From contig NZ_CP086136.1 of NCBI RefSeq assembly GCF_017565645.3, positions 9,593,501-9,657,500 on the forward strand: a DNA stretch of 64,000 bases, written 5' to 3'. Below the pieces are notes generated by a model. The model searched no databases, was not told where the DNA came from, and worked only from the letters and a program-made list of their open reading frames with translations. Positions 42,191 through 50,592 of this stretch are shown here, one piece after another; the first letter of the stretch is position 1; each line of letters starts with the position of its first letter. The position numbers and the translations under genes were made by a program. The stretch comes from Bradyrhizobium barranii subsp. barranii (GTDB lineage Bacteria > Pseudomonadota > Alphaproteobacteria > Rhizobiales > Xanthobacteraceae).

Positions 42191-42712
42191 TCAAAACTCG
42201 TTCGCGATCTTCGAGAGCATCCCGATCAGGGCTTCGCGGTTGGCCTGCCCGAGCAGCTCGTTCAGCCGGGACTCGTGCTTGGTGGCGACCAGCTTTTTCG
42301 CCCGGGTCAGCACGGCCTTGCCCTTGTCGGTCAGCACCAGGATGTGCGAGCGGCGGTCGTTGGTGGAGCGGATCCGCGCGCAAAGGTCGCGGCTCTCCAG
42401 ATTGTCGAGCATCGCCACGAAGTTCGGGCGCAGGATGCCGAGGGTCGAGGCAATCTCGGTCTGGTTACGGCCCGGATTCTTCTCGACCAGCAACAGCACG
42501 GAGAACTGCGCCGGCGTGAGCTGGAGCGAGGCCATGCAGCGCAAAAAGTTCTCGAACACCTTGAGCTGCGCCCGCTTCAGCACGTAGCCGAGCTGCTCGG
42601 AGAGCTCGCCAAGCTGGAGGGCTTCAGGCTGGGCCTCGGCCGCGTCCTTGCGGCCCTTGGCCGCGTCGCCGGGCTTTTCAGAAGACTTTTCAGCGGTTTT
42701 GGAAACGGTCAT
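42191..42712 (-). CDS. MarR-family transcriptional regulator
   Basis: A 173-residue regulator. After a charged tail of about 35 residues comes the winged-helix domain: LTPAQFSVLLLVEKNPGRNQTEIASTLGILRPNFVAMLDNLESRDL with the recognition helix at about 95-108, and the wing RIRSTNDRRSHILVLTDKG. It is divergent from the second Liv operon with a 10-bp inverted repeat between them, so it probably controls that operon. MarR-type regulators in this group of bacteria often sense aromatic acids or their CoA esters; the effector here is unknown. IS481 copy 1 sits 26 bases after its stop. Confidence 0.9.
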   Translation of the reverse strand: MTVSKTAEKSSEKPGDAAKGRKDAAEAQPEALQLGELSEQLGYVLKRAQLKVFENFLRCMASLQLTPAQFSVLLLVEKNPGRNQTEIASTLGILRPNFVAMLDNLESRDLCARIRSTNDRRSHILVLTDKGKAVLTRAKKLVATKHESRLNELLGQANREALIGMLSKIANEF

Positions 42713-42772
42713 CGCCTCGTGCTCGTGATCCCGCTAAATTCGGGGCGGGTCGTCCGCCCCACCCTTGAAGTT

Positions 42773-42806
42773 ATATTTGATAATTGTTATGGACCATATC
42801 AAATAT
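42773..42806. promoter_or_regulatory. Inverted repeat in the marR-livH divergent region (putative operator)
   Basis: ATATTTGATA (42773-42782) and TATCAAATAT (42797-42806) are perfect inverted copies with a 14-base spacer. The spacer also holds TAATTGTTA. The site is AT-rich in a GC-rich genome and lies between two divergent genes, as expected for MarR autoregulation. Confidence 0.6.
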
Positions 42807-42889
42807 CGTCAGCGTTTCAATGGCTGTGAGCGGACCGTCCACCGCAATTGCGGAGCCCGGTCCCGATCTTTGAGGGGGAGCGTCCGGTC

Positions 42890-43930
42890 TTGAATACCAC
42901 CATCATGCTGTTCCTGGTACAGGACGGCATCACCAATGGCGCGATCTACGCGCTGCTCGGCCTGGCGCTGGTGCTGGTGTTCGCCGTCACGCGCGTCATC
43001 CTCATTCCCCAGGGCGAATTCGTCACCTACGGCGCGCTGACCTATGCCTCGCTGGCCGCGGGCCAGATGCCGGGCACAGCAAAGCTCGCGCTGGCGCTGG
43101 GCATCGGCGCCTTCGTGTTCGACCTGTTCGTGGCGCGCAAGGCGCTGCACGGCCGCCTGATCGTACGCAGCCTCGTCACCAACGTCGTGCTGCCGGCCAT
43201 CGTGCTGGCGCTGACCATCTACTTCGCTGCCCAGAAGCCGCCGGTGGCGGTCTGCATCGCGCTGTCGCTGGTGATCGTGGCGATGATCGGCCTCTACCTC
43301 TACCGCATCGCGTTCCAGCCGCTGGCGCACACCTCCGTGCTGGTGCTGCTGATCGCATCGGTGGGCGTCCACCTGGCGCTTCAGGGCCTCGGCCTGCTGT
43401 TCTTCGGCGCCGAAGGCCAGCGCGGACCTGCCGTGCTGTCCGGCTCCTTCACCGCCGGTGCACTGCGCTTCACCGGCCAGAGCATCACCGTCTACGGCAT
43501 CACCGTCGCCTTCATCATCGGGCTCTGGCTGTTCTTTGGGCTGACGCTCTACGGCAAGGCGCTGCGCGCGACCGCCGTGAACCGGCTCGGCGCCCGCCTT
43601 GCCGGCATCCGCACCACGCTGTCCGGCCAGATCGCCTTCCTGCTGGCGTCCGTCATCGGCGCCCTGTCGGGCATCATGATCGTGCCGATCACGACGCTCT
43701 ATTACGACTCCGGGTTCCTGATCGGCCTCAAGGGCTTCGTTGCCGCGATCATCGGCGGCCTCGTCAGCTATCCGCTCACCGCCGTCGCGGCACTGGTCGT
43801 CGGCATCGTCGAGGCGTTCTCGTCCTTCTACGCCTCCAACTACAAGGAAGTGATCGTCTTCATGCTGCTGATCCCCGTGCTGCTGCTGCGCTCGCTCGCC
43901 GCGCCCGCGGTCGAGGAAGAGAAGGACTGA
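42890..43930 (+). CDS. livH: ABC transporter permease, LivH type (second system)
   Basis: A 346-residue permease. The start is TTG 42890, 9 bases after GAGGGGGAG; ATG 42905 is an alternative. Family blocks: LVQDGITNGAIYALLGLALVLVFAVTRVILIPQGEFVTYGAL and YGKALRATAVNRLGARLAGI (coupling loop). It is longer than LivH1 because of extra membrane segments in the middle (VLPAIVLALTIYFAA). It is first in an operon of three with no binding protein. Confidence 0.9.
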   Translation: MNTTIMLFLVQDGITNGAIYALLGLALVLVFAVTRVILIPQGEFVTYGALTYASLAAGQMPGTAKLALALGIGAFVFDLFVARKALHGRLIVRSLVTNVVLPAIVLALTIYFAAQKPPVAVCIALSLVIVAMIGLYLYRIAFQPLAHTSVLVLLIASVGVHLALQGLGLLFFGAEGQRGPAVLSGSFTAGALRFTGQSITVYGITVAFIIGLWLFFGLTLYGKALRATAVNRLGARLAGIRTTLSGQIAFLLASVIGALSGIMIVPITTLYYDSGFLIGLKGFVAAIIGGLVSYPLTAVAALVVGIVEAFSSFYASNYKEVIVFMLLIPVLLLRSLAAPAVEEEKD

Positions 43931-43935
43931 CGCGC

Positions 43936-45705
43936 ATGCAGAGCCGGCTTCCCATCCTCATCTTCGCGCTTCTCATGGCGGCGATTCCGTTCGTCCCGGG
44001 CATGCCGCCGTTCTGGATCGTGCTGCTCGACAATATCGGCCTTGCCGCCCTCGTCGCGATGGGCCTCGTGCTGCTCACCGGCGTCGGCGGCCTGACCTCG
44101 TTTGGCCAGGCGGCTTTCGTCGGCTTCGGCGCCTACACCACCGCGGTGCTGTCGACGGCCTATGGCCTGTCGCCATGGCTGACCTTGCCGCTGTCGCTGG
44201 TGGTCAGCGGATCGTTGGCGGTGCTGCTCGGGCTGGTGACCGTCCGTCTCTCCGGGCACTATCTGCCACTCGGCACGCTCGCCTGGGGGCTGGGCCTGTT
44301 CTATCTCTTCAGCAAGCTGGAATTTTTGGGAAGAAACGACGGCATCTCGGCGATCCCGCCGCTGTCGATCGGCTCGTTCAAGATGCTCTCGCCCGGCTCG
44401 ATCTATTACGCGATCTGGGTTGCCGTGATCCTCTCGGCCCTGCTCACGATGAACCTGCTGGATTCCCGCACCGGCCGCGCCATCCGCGCGCTGCGCCGCG
44501 GACACGTCGCGGCCGAAGCGTTCGGCGTGCACACGCCGCGCGCAAAGCTGCTGGTGTTCATCCATGCCGCCGTGCTCGCCGGCCTCTCCGGCTGGCTCTA
44601 CGCGCATCTCCAGCGCGCGGTGAACCCGACGCCGTTCGGCGCGCAGGCCGGCATCGAATATCTCTTCATCGCGGTGGTCGGCGGCGCCGGCTATGTCTGG
44701 GGCGGCGTGCTGGGCGCGGCGATCGTCGTGGTCCTGAAGGAGGTGCTGCAAAGCTATTTGCCGCTGCTCCTGCCCGGCTCCGGACAGGTCGAGACCATCG
44801 TGTTCGGCATCATGCTGGTGGCGCTGCTCCAGCTTGCGCCCGGCGGCGTCTGGCCCTGGCTGATGTCGTTCCTGCCCGAGCCTACCCGCGGCAAAAAGCC
44901 GGACACCTCGCTGAAACTGGAGCAGCGCACCCGCGCGGCCGGCCAGTCCGGCGTCCTGCTCCAGGTCGAGAAGGCTCGAAAGCAGTTCGGTGGCGTGATC
45001 GCGGTCAACAACGTCTCCTTCGACGTGCAGGCCCGCGAGATCGTCGCGTTGATCGGACCGAACGGCGCCGGCAAGAGCACGACGTTCAACCTGATCACCG
45101 GCGTGCTGTCGGCGTCCTCAGGCTCGATCTCGGTGCTCGGCAAGAAGGTCGACAGGGCGCCACCGCAGGAGATCGTCAAGCTCGGCATCTCCCGCACCTT
45201 CCAGCATGTGAAGCTCGTCCCTGATATGACCGTGCTGGAGAACGTCGCGATCGGCGCGCATCTGCGCGGCCATTCGGGACCGATCTCCTCGATGCTGCGG
45301 CTCGACCGCGCCGATGAAGCGAAGCTGCTCGCGGAGGCCGCCCGCCAGATCGAGCGCGTGGGCCTCGCCGAGCAGATGCATCAGCTCGCAGGCTCGCTCT
45401 CGCTCGGCCAGCAGCGCATCGTCGAGATCGCGCGTGCGCTGTGCGTCGATCCGATGCTGCTGCTGCTCGACGAGCCGGCCGCCGGCCTGCGCCACATGGA
45501 GAAGCAGCGCCTTGCCGCGCTGCTCCGCGAGCTGCGCGACGGCGGCATGAGCGTGCTCTTGGTCGAGCACGACATGGGCTTCGTGATGAATCTCGCCGAC
45601 CGCATCGTGGTGCTCGATTTCGGCACCAAGATCGCGGAAGGCACGCCCGCCACGATCAAGACCAATCCCGAAGTGATCAAGGCCTATCTCGGAGTGGCGG
45701 CATGA
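43936..45705 (+). CDS. Fused LivM permease-LivG ATPase (second system)
   Basis: A 589-residue fusion. Residues 1 to about 325 are a LivM permease ([73 protein letters not shown]). After a linker ([20 protein letters not shown]), about 345-589 is a LivG ATPase with Walker A GPNGAGKS at 374-381, signature [15 protein letters not shown] and Walker [12 protein letters not shown]. It begins 5 bases after livH and overlaps livF by 4 bases (ATGA). The fusion is a known architecture in some proteobacteria. Confidence 0.93.
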   Translation: MQSRLPILIFALLMAAIPFVPGMPPFWIVLLDNIGLAALVAMGLVLLTGVGGLTSFGQAAFVGFGAYTTAVLSTAYGLSPWLTLPLSLVVSGSLAVLLGLVTVRLSGHYLPLGTLAWGLGLFYLFSKLEFLGRNDGISAIPPLSIGSFKMLSPGSIYYAIWVAVILSALLTMNLLDSRTGRAIRALRRGHVAAEAFGVHTPRAKLLVFIHAAVLAGLSGWLYAHLQRAVNPTPFGAQAGIEYLFIAVVGGAGYVWGGVLGAAIVVVLKEVLQSYLPLLLPGSGQVETIVFGIMLVALLQLAPGGVWPWLMSFLPEPTRGKKPDTSLKLEQRTRAAGQSGVLLQVEKARKQFGGVIAVNNVSFDVQAREIVALIGPNGAGKSTTFNLITGVLSASSGSISVLGKKVDRAPPQEIVKLGISRTFQHVKLVPDMTVLENVAIGAHLRGHSGPISSMLRLDRADEAKLLAEAARQIERVGLAEQMHQLAGSLSLGQQRIVEIARALCVDPMLLLLDEPAAGLRHMEKQRLAALLRELRDGGMSVLLVEHDMGFVMNLADRIVVLDFGTKIAEGTPATIKTNPEVIKAYLGVAA

Positions 45706-46433
45706 GCGCGCTGTTGTCCGTCGCCGACGCACATGTCGCCTATGGCAAGGTCGAGGCCGTGCGTTCGGTCTCGCTCGAGGTCGGCGCCAACCAGATCGTC
45801 ACCATCGTCGGGGCCAATGGCGCCGGCAAGACCACGCTACTCTCCGCCATCATGGGCATCTTGCCGCTGAAGGGCCGCGTCGCCTTCGCCGGGCAGGATC
45901 TGTCACGGCTGGACATCGAGGACCGCGTCGCGATGGGGCTCGGCCTGGTCCCTGAGCACCGCGAGCTGTTCGTGACCATGAATGTCGAGGACAATCTCGA
46001 GCTCGGGGCCTTCCGCATCGAGCGGAGCAAGGCGAAAACCTCGATGGAGCGCGTCTACACGCTGTTTCCTCGGCTGAAGGAGCGGCGCAAGCAGCTCGCC
46101 GGCACCCTCTCCGGCGGCGAGCAGCAGATGCTCGCGATGGGCCGCGCACTGATGGGCGAGCCGAAGCTCCTGATGCTGGACGAGCCGAGCCTCGGCCTCG
46201 CCCCGATCATCGTCGCCGACATCTTCCGCATCGTCACCGAGCTGCGCGCCAGCGGCGTCTCCGTGCTGCTGGTCGAACAGAACGCGCAGGCCGCGCTGAA
46301 GATCGCGGACCAGGCCTATGTGATGGAGCTCGGCGAGTTCGTGCTCAGCGGCAAGGCGAGCGATGTCGCGGCGAACGAGCGCGTGGCGGCCAGCTACCTC
46401 GGCTTCCAGCACGAAGGCGCGAGTGTGATCTGA
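45702..46433 (+). CDS. livF: ABC transporter ATPase, LivF type (second system)
   Basis: A 243-residue ATPase. Walker A GANGAGKT (37-44), LVPEHRELFVTMNVEDNLELGA, signature LSGGEQQMLAMGRAL and Walker B LLMLDEPSLGLAP. The start overlaps the stop of the livM-livG fusion. It completes the second Liv transporter, whose receptor must come from elsewhere, perhaps one of the three paralogues at 35250-39318. Confidence 0.92.
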   Translation: MSALLSVADAHVAYGKVEAVRSVSLEVGANQIVTIVGANGAGKTTLLSAIMGILPLKGRVAFAGQDLSRLDIEDRVAMGLGLVPEHRELFVTMNVEDNLELGAFRIERSKAKTSMERVYTLFPRLKERRKQLAGTLSGGEQQMLAMGRALMGEPKLLMLDEPSLGLAPIIVADIFRIVTELRASGVSVLLVEQNAQAALKIADQAYVMELGEFVLSGKASDVAANERVAASYLGFQHEGASVI

Positions 46434-46446
46434 TTTCTTGGCTGGC

Positions 46447-46666
46447 TCCTCTTCCCTTCTCTCCTTGCGGGAGGAGGCGGCTTAGGCGGTCTTCGGCCGC
46501 CGTTCTTAAGAACGCCGATGCTTCGCATCGGCTATGGCGCTGGATGAGAGGTTCTCTCCGCCAATTGCGACGTGGGACCATCGCAGGCGGAGAGAAACCC
46601 CTCACCCGTCTCGTCGCTCCGAGCCACCCTCTCCCGCAAGGGGAGATGGTAACCGTGCGAGCCGGA
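46447..46666. repeat. Palindromic intergenic repeat, CTCTCC.TTGCGGGAG family
   Basis: CCTTCTCTCCTTGCGGGAGG near the left end and CCCTCTCCCGCAAGGGGAGA at the right end are inverted, with an inner pair TGAGAGGTTCTCTCCGCC / GGCGGAGAGAAACCCCTCA. Another inner hairpin is GCCGATGCTTCGCATCGGC. It lies between livF and the split oxidase gene. Confidence 0.75.
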
Positions 46667-47103
46667 CTAGCTTTCGCTTGAAGGCAGACTCGCTTTTCCC
46701 TTCAATGCCGCCACTTCCGCTTCCAGCTCCGCGATCCGCTGGTCCCTCGCCGCCAGCGCTGCCGCGACATCCGGCGCATCGAACTTCTGCGGAATGTGCT
46801 GCGGGCAGTTGGTGTCCCACGCTGCGATCTTGAACAGGATCACCTGCTCCGGGCGCGCGCGGTACCCCTTGGGCATCAGCGACGTCGTCAGCGCCTCATC
46901 GTCCTCGACGACGCGCGCCTCGCCCCAGATCTTGACGCGGCGGCGATGGGCGTAGTCCATCACGAAAATATAGGCCTTGGGATTCTCGGACAGGTTTCCC
47001 TGCGTGATGTATTGCCGGTTGCCGGCGTAGTCCGTGAAGGCCAGCGTCTGCTTGTCCAGCACCTTCAGAAACCCCTTCGGGCCGCCGCGGTGCTGGATGT
47101 AGG
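46667..47103 (-). pseudogene. Pyridoxamine 5'-phosphate oxidase-like protein, C-terminal fragment
   Basis: The reading frame after PYI reads QHRGGPKGFLKVLDKQTLAFTDYAGNRQYITQGNLSENPKAYIFVMDYAHRRRVKIWGEARVVEDDE, the flavin-binding split barrel of the pyridoxamine-phosphate-oxidase-like family. It then ends with a helix AALAARDQRIAELEAEVAALKG. The N-terminal part is at 50265-50471. The gene was cut by the IS66 element at 47104-50264; joining the parts with one copy of the duplicated 8 bases restores a single 211-codon frame. An open frame now runs from inside the IS (47194) into this fragment, so a hybrid product is possible. Confidence 0.92.
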
Positions 47104-47192
47104 GATAGCGGTACGACGACCCCACCTCGTTTAGGTGGACGGGATGAGCGAGACTCGCGCGTGGATTTGACAACGCGAGGGACGCTCGTTCC

Positions 47193-47615
47193 ATGCATCA
47201 AGACAGACATCAAGACGGGCATGATGCCGCCTCCTATCAGCGGATCGAGGTGATCACAGGGGAGAGGCGACGGCGCAGTTGGAGCGATGCGGAGAAGGCG
47301 CGGATCGTGGCCGAGAGTGCCGATCCGGAGACGAGCATTTCCGAGGTGGCTCGACGCAACGGGGTGAACCGGGGACTGCTCAGTGTGTGGCGGCGCCAGG
47401 CGCGGCTCGCGTCGAGCGAAGCGCCGCAGTTCGTGCAAGTCAGGCTCGAGGCCGCCGTCGAGGCGCAGCCGAACGCGATCGATAAGGCGCATGTTCTGAC
47501 GGATCCGGCCGAGCGGATCGAGGTGATGATCGCGGGCGCGACGGTGCGCGTGCCCGTCGGCGTCGACGCCGCGACGCTGGAGCGCGTGCTGGCGGCGGTG
47601 AGATCGACGCGATGA
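47193..47615 (+). CDS. tnpA: IS66-family accessory protein TnpA
   Basis: A 140-residue protein with a transposase_8-type helix-turn-helix: RRRSWSDAEKARIVAESADPETSISEVARRNGVNRGLLSVWRRQAR (about 25-70). It is needed for IS66 transposition together with TnpB and TnpC. The stop overlaps tnpB by 4 bases. Confidence 0.92.
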   Translation: MHQDRHQDGHDAASYQRIEVITGERRRRSWSDAEKARIVAESADPETSISEVARRNGVNRGLLSVWRRQARLASSEAPQFVQVRLEAAVEAQPNAIDKAHVLTDPAERIEVMIAGATVRVPVGVDAATLERVLAAVRSTR

Positions 47616-47968
47616 TCTCTTTCGGTCCAATGGTCCGTGTGTTCGTCGCGACGCAGCCGATTGACTTTCGTAAAGGCGTTCATGGCCTTGTCGCGCTGGT
47701 AGCGGAGGGATTAGGCGGCAAGCCCTACAGCGGTGACGTTTATGTCTTCCGATCGAAGCGATCGGATCGTTTGAAGCTACTGGTTTTTGACGGCTCGGGA
47801 ATGGTTCTAGCGACGAAGTGGCTGGAGAATGGGGGCTTTGCCTGGCCACCTGTTCGCGAGGGTACGATGCCGGTGACGGGGGCGCAACTGGCGATGCTGA
47901 TTGAAGGTCTTGCGGAGTGGTCGCGTGTGGTCCCGAAGGTGACGAAGCGGCCGACGAAGGTTGCCTGA
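47612..47968 (+). CDS. tnpB: IS66-family accessory protein TnpB
   Basis: A 118-residue Orf2-type protein: VFVATQPIDFRKGVHGLVALV, GDVYVFRSKRSDRLKLLVFDGSGM and WPPVREG are the standard TnpB blocks. The length is normal. It is translationally coupled to tnpA. Confidence 0.95.
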   Translation: MISFGPMVRVFVATQPIDFRKGVHGLVALVAEGLGGKPYSGDVYVFRSKRSDRLKLLVFDGSGMVLATKWLENGGFAWPPVREGTMPVTGAQLAMLIEGLAEWSRVVPKVTKRPTKVA

Positions 47969-48018
47969 AGCGTCTTGTTTTGCTGGCGATTGCGAGTGCG
48001 TTCGTGTAGCTCTGCGAT

Positions 48019-49569
48019 ATGGCGCTTCGCCCCGAAGATCTCCCCTCTGACCCTGCGGCTCTTGCCGAGATGGTGCTGGCTTTCGAAGGCGAGAACGATG
48101 ATCTGCGCGCAGAGATCGCCACGTTGAAGAGCCTGATCTTCGGCGCACGATCGGAGCGCGCGGCGATCGTCTGCGCCGAACAGATCGCGTTTGATCTGGA
48201 ACGGACCGCCGGCTCACAGCTCCCGGCCAATGACGACAAACCGGACGCGCCGCGGCCGGAGCGGCGCAAAGCGAAGCGCAACATCGGCGCGCTGCCGGCG
48301 CATCTGCCTCGGGTCGAGCGGGTGATCGAGCCGGCGTCCACGCTGTGCCCGTGCTGCACGGGTCAGATGCATCGGATCGGCGAGGAGAGCAGCGAAGCGC
48401 TCGATCGGGTTCCCGCGTGGCTGCGTGTGCTCCGCACGATCCGTCCAAAATACGCCTGCCGCTCCTGTGAGGGCCCGATTGTCCAGGCCCCGGCACCGGC
48501 GCGGCTCGTCGAGGGCGGCATGGCAACGACGGCGCTGATCGCGCATATCGCCGCGGCCAAATATGCCTGGCAATCGACGCTCTATCGCCAGACGCAGATC
48601 CTGGCGGGTCAGGGTGTCGTCGTCGACCGTCAGACGCTGGCGCGCTGGATGGGGAGCGCGGCGTGGCTGGTCAGGGGCCTCTACGATCTGCAACTGAAGA
48701 CTATGCACGGCTTCGAGCGGCTGTTCTGCGACGAGACGCCGATGCCAGTGCTCGATCCGGGACGCGGCCGCACGAGGATCTGCCAGTTCTGGGCGCACGC
48801 GACGGACGATCGGGCGTGGAAGGGGCCGGCGCCGCCGGCGGTCGCCTACGTGTTCGCAGGTGGTCGCGGCAAAAAGGAGATCGTGGCGCAGTTAGCCGGC
48901 TTCGAAGGCGTGCTGCAAGTCGACGGCTATGCCGCCTACGCCTCGCTGGCGGGCGATGCGATGATGTCGGGCCAGATCCAGCTGGCGTATTGTCTCGTTC
49001 ACGCGCGCCGCAACTTCGTGAGGGTGCACAAGACGACGAACTCACCCTTCGCCGCGGAGGTCATCGAGCGCATTGCGGCCGTCTACGCGATCGAGGAGAG
49101 GATCCGCGGTCTCGATGCTGGGGAACGCCGCGCGACGCGACAGGCCGAGACGAAGCCGCTGATGGAGGCGTTGAGGGCCCGTCTGATCGCGGTGAAGGAC
49201 GGGATCTCCCGCCGCTCGACGCTCATCAAGGCGATCGACTACATGCTCGAACGCTGGCAGGGCCTGACGACGTTCCTGGATGACGGGCGGCTCGAGCCGG
49301 ACACCAACACGGTCGAACGATCGATCAGGCCAATTGCGATCGGAAAAAAGAACTCGTTGTTCAGTGGTGACGAAGGCGGGGGCGAGACCTGGGCGATACT
49401 CGCTTCGCTTCTTAACACAGCGAAATTGAATGGCCTCGACCCCGAGGCGTATCTCGTCGACGTTCTCGATCGCATGGTGAGCGGCGCCACGAAGACCAAC
49501 CAGCTTCACGAACTTCTGGCCTGGAACTGGAAGGCCGCACGCGAAGCCGAAAAGCGGGCCGTGGCATGA
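48019..49569 (+). CDS. tnpC: IS66-family transposase TnpC
   Basis: A 516-residue DDE transposase. An N-terminal coiled coil (LAEMVLAFEGENDDLRAEIATLKSLIFG) precedes a zinc-finger region (TLCPCCTGQMHRIGE and KYACRSCEGPIVQ). The catalytic core has LFCDETPMPVLDPG (Asp), LQVDGYAAY (Asp) and EPDTNTVERSIRP (Glu). The C-terminal block ends LLNTAKLNGLDPEAYLVDVL. It is intact, so the element may be active. Confidence 0.95.
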   Translation: MALRPEDLPSDPAALAEMVLAFEGENDDLRAEIATLKSLIFGARSERAAIVCAEQIAFDLERTAGSQLPANDDKPDAPRPERRKAKRNIGALPAHLPRVERVIEPASTLCPCCTGQMHRIGEESSEALDRVPAWLRVLRTIRPKYACRSCEGPIVQAPAPARLVEGGMATTALIAHIAAAKYAWQSTLYRQTQILAGQGVVVDRQTLARWMGSAAWLVRGLYDLQLKTMHGFERLFCDETPMPVLDPGRGRTRICQFWAHATDDRAWKGPAPPAVAYVFAGGRGKKEIVAQLAGFEGVLQVDGYAAYASLAGDAMMSGQIQLAYCLVHARRNFVRVHKTTNSPFAAEVIERIAAVYAIEERIRGLDAGERRATRQAETKPLMEALRARLIAVKDGISRRSTLIKAIDYMLERWQGLTTFLDDGRLEPDTNTVERSIRPIAIGKKNSLFSGDEGGGETWAILASLLNTAKLNGLDPEAYLVDVLDRMVSGATKTNQLHELLAWNWKAAREAEKRAVA

Positions 49570-50216
49570 CGAAGCCGAAGCAAGGGCGGGGAACGCGAAA
49601 AGCACGCAAGACGACGATGGCGGACTATGCCATGTCGTTCGAACGGCTCGGGCAATGGATCAGCAAGCGCGCCAGGTCGCCGACGCTTCGGCATCCGCGG
49701 GCGACGTCGCTCTCCATGCTCGATGGCGCGGTGGCCGCGGTCGTCGCCGGGCCGGTCTCGATGGCGTCCGAGGAATGGGTGTGCCCGCTCCTCGGCGTAG
49801 ATCCCGACGCCTTCAATCACGACACCGAGGAGTTCTCGGCAATCGCCGCCACGCTGATGCGCCACAACGCTATCAGCGAGACGCTGTCGACGAGACCGGA
49901 GAGCTTCGAGCCGCTGTTCGTGCGATCACCGGACGGCGAAGTCGACCCGCAGCCCTGGTGCATGGGCTTCTACGCCGTCATGAAGCTTCGGCTTCTCGTC
50001 TGGTCGCGGCTTCTCCCCCCGAATGGAACCGAACACCTTATGCTGCGGCCGATCTTGGTCCATTGCATCGACGACGCCGGTCGACCCTTGCTACCCCCGG
50101 CCCGGCGCACGCTGGGAACGCAGCCCATCATCCAAAACGCCTGGCGCAACATTCCAGCAACCGTCGAGGCCCTCCGGCAGTTCTGGATGCCTATACGCTT
50201 CAAGCGCGGTGCGTAG
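49566..50216 (+). CDS. UPF0149/YecA-family protein carried by the IS66 element
   Basis: A 216-residue protein: a basic N-terminus, then FERLGQWISKRARSPTLRHPRATSLSMLDGAVAAVVAGPVSMASEEWVCPLLG, IAATLMRHNAISETLSTRPESFEPLFV and PQPWCMGFYAVMKLRL, which match the UPF0149/YecA family. It overlaps tnpC by ATGA and ends 48 bases before the right terminal repeat, so it belongs to the element. YecA-like genes are known as occasional passengers of IS66 elements; their role is not established. It lacks the SEC-A-type zinc motif seen in some members. Confidence 0.85.
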   Translation: MTKPKQGRGTRKARKTTMADYAMSFERLGQWISKRARSPTLRHPRATSLSMLDGAVAAVVAGPVSMASEEWVCPLLGVDPDAFNHDTEEFSAIAATLMRHNAISETLSTRPESFEPLFVRSPDGEVDPQPWCMGFYAVMKLRLLVWSRLLPPNGTEHLMLRPILVHCIDDAGRPLLPPARRTLGTQPIIQNAWRNIPATVEALRQFWMPIRFKRGA

Positions 50217-50264
50217 GCCGTCCGCACCAAGTCCGTGGCTCCGTGGGCCTCTCGTACCGTTTAC

Positions 50265-50471
50265 GATGTAGGGCTGGCCATCGCCGGAGGCGGTGGCGAA
50301 ATAAAAGCTGTTGGCGTCAGCCAGGAACGCCGCAAGGTTCTCGTCGACCTCGGTGCGCCATCCGCGCTGCTCGGCATGAGCATAGCCTTCGCGTGATCCC
50401 TTTCGGGTCTGGATCGATTTCACCGCCGGCGTGAACGCCACGTCGCTGGCGTAGGTGTGAGTTGCCGTCAT
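50265..50471 (-). pseudogene. Pyridoxamine 5'-phosphate oxidase-like protein, N-terminal fragment
   Basis: From ATG 50471 the product reads MTATHTYASDVAFTPAVKSI followed by QTRKGSREGYAHAEQRGWRT, and FYFATASGDGQPYI, where the IS66 element begins. These are the opening blocks of the family whose remainder is at 46667-47103. Past the junction the frame runs into the IS end. It is divergent from the LysR gene. Confidence 0.92.
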
Positions 50472-50569
50472 CGGAACATCTCCTGAAATCCCGGCGCATC
50501 CCTGCGTCTTTCGCTGTCTAAGGTGGACCTTCCGGCGGGTAAAACAATCTGGCCACTTGACACTTTATC

Positions 50570-50586
50570 ATTGCGATATATGCAAT
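50570..50586. promoter_or_regulatory. Putative LysR-type binding site (T-N11-A palindrome)
   Basis: ATTGCGATATATGCAAT has inverted arms ATTGC/GCAAT and contains TGC-N7-GCA, the T-N11-A form of LysR operators. It ends 6 bases before the LysR start codon and lies in the region divergent to the split oxidase gene. A TTGACA box is at 50557-50562. Confidence 0.5.
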
Positions 50587-50592
50587 AATACC

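Larger units (their letters stand above)
47104..50264 (+). mobile_element. IS66-family insertion sequence with a fourth, passenger gene
   Basis: A 3161-bp element flanked by an exact 8-bp duplication GATGTAGG (47096-47103 and 50265-50272), the size typical of IS66. The ends are inverted: GATAGCGGTACGACGACCCC at the left and GTAAACGGTACGAGAGGCCC read inward from the right, sharing CGGTACGA. It holds tnpA, tnpB, tnpC and a UPF0149/YecA-like gene, all on the plus strand with ATGA overlaps at two of the three junctions. Confidence 0.93.
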
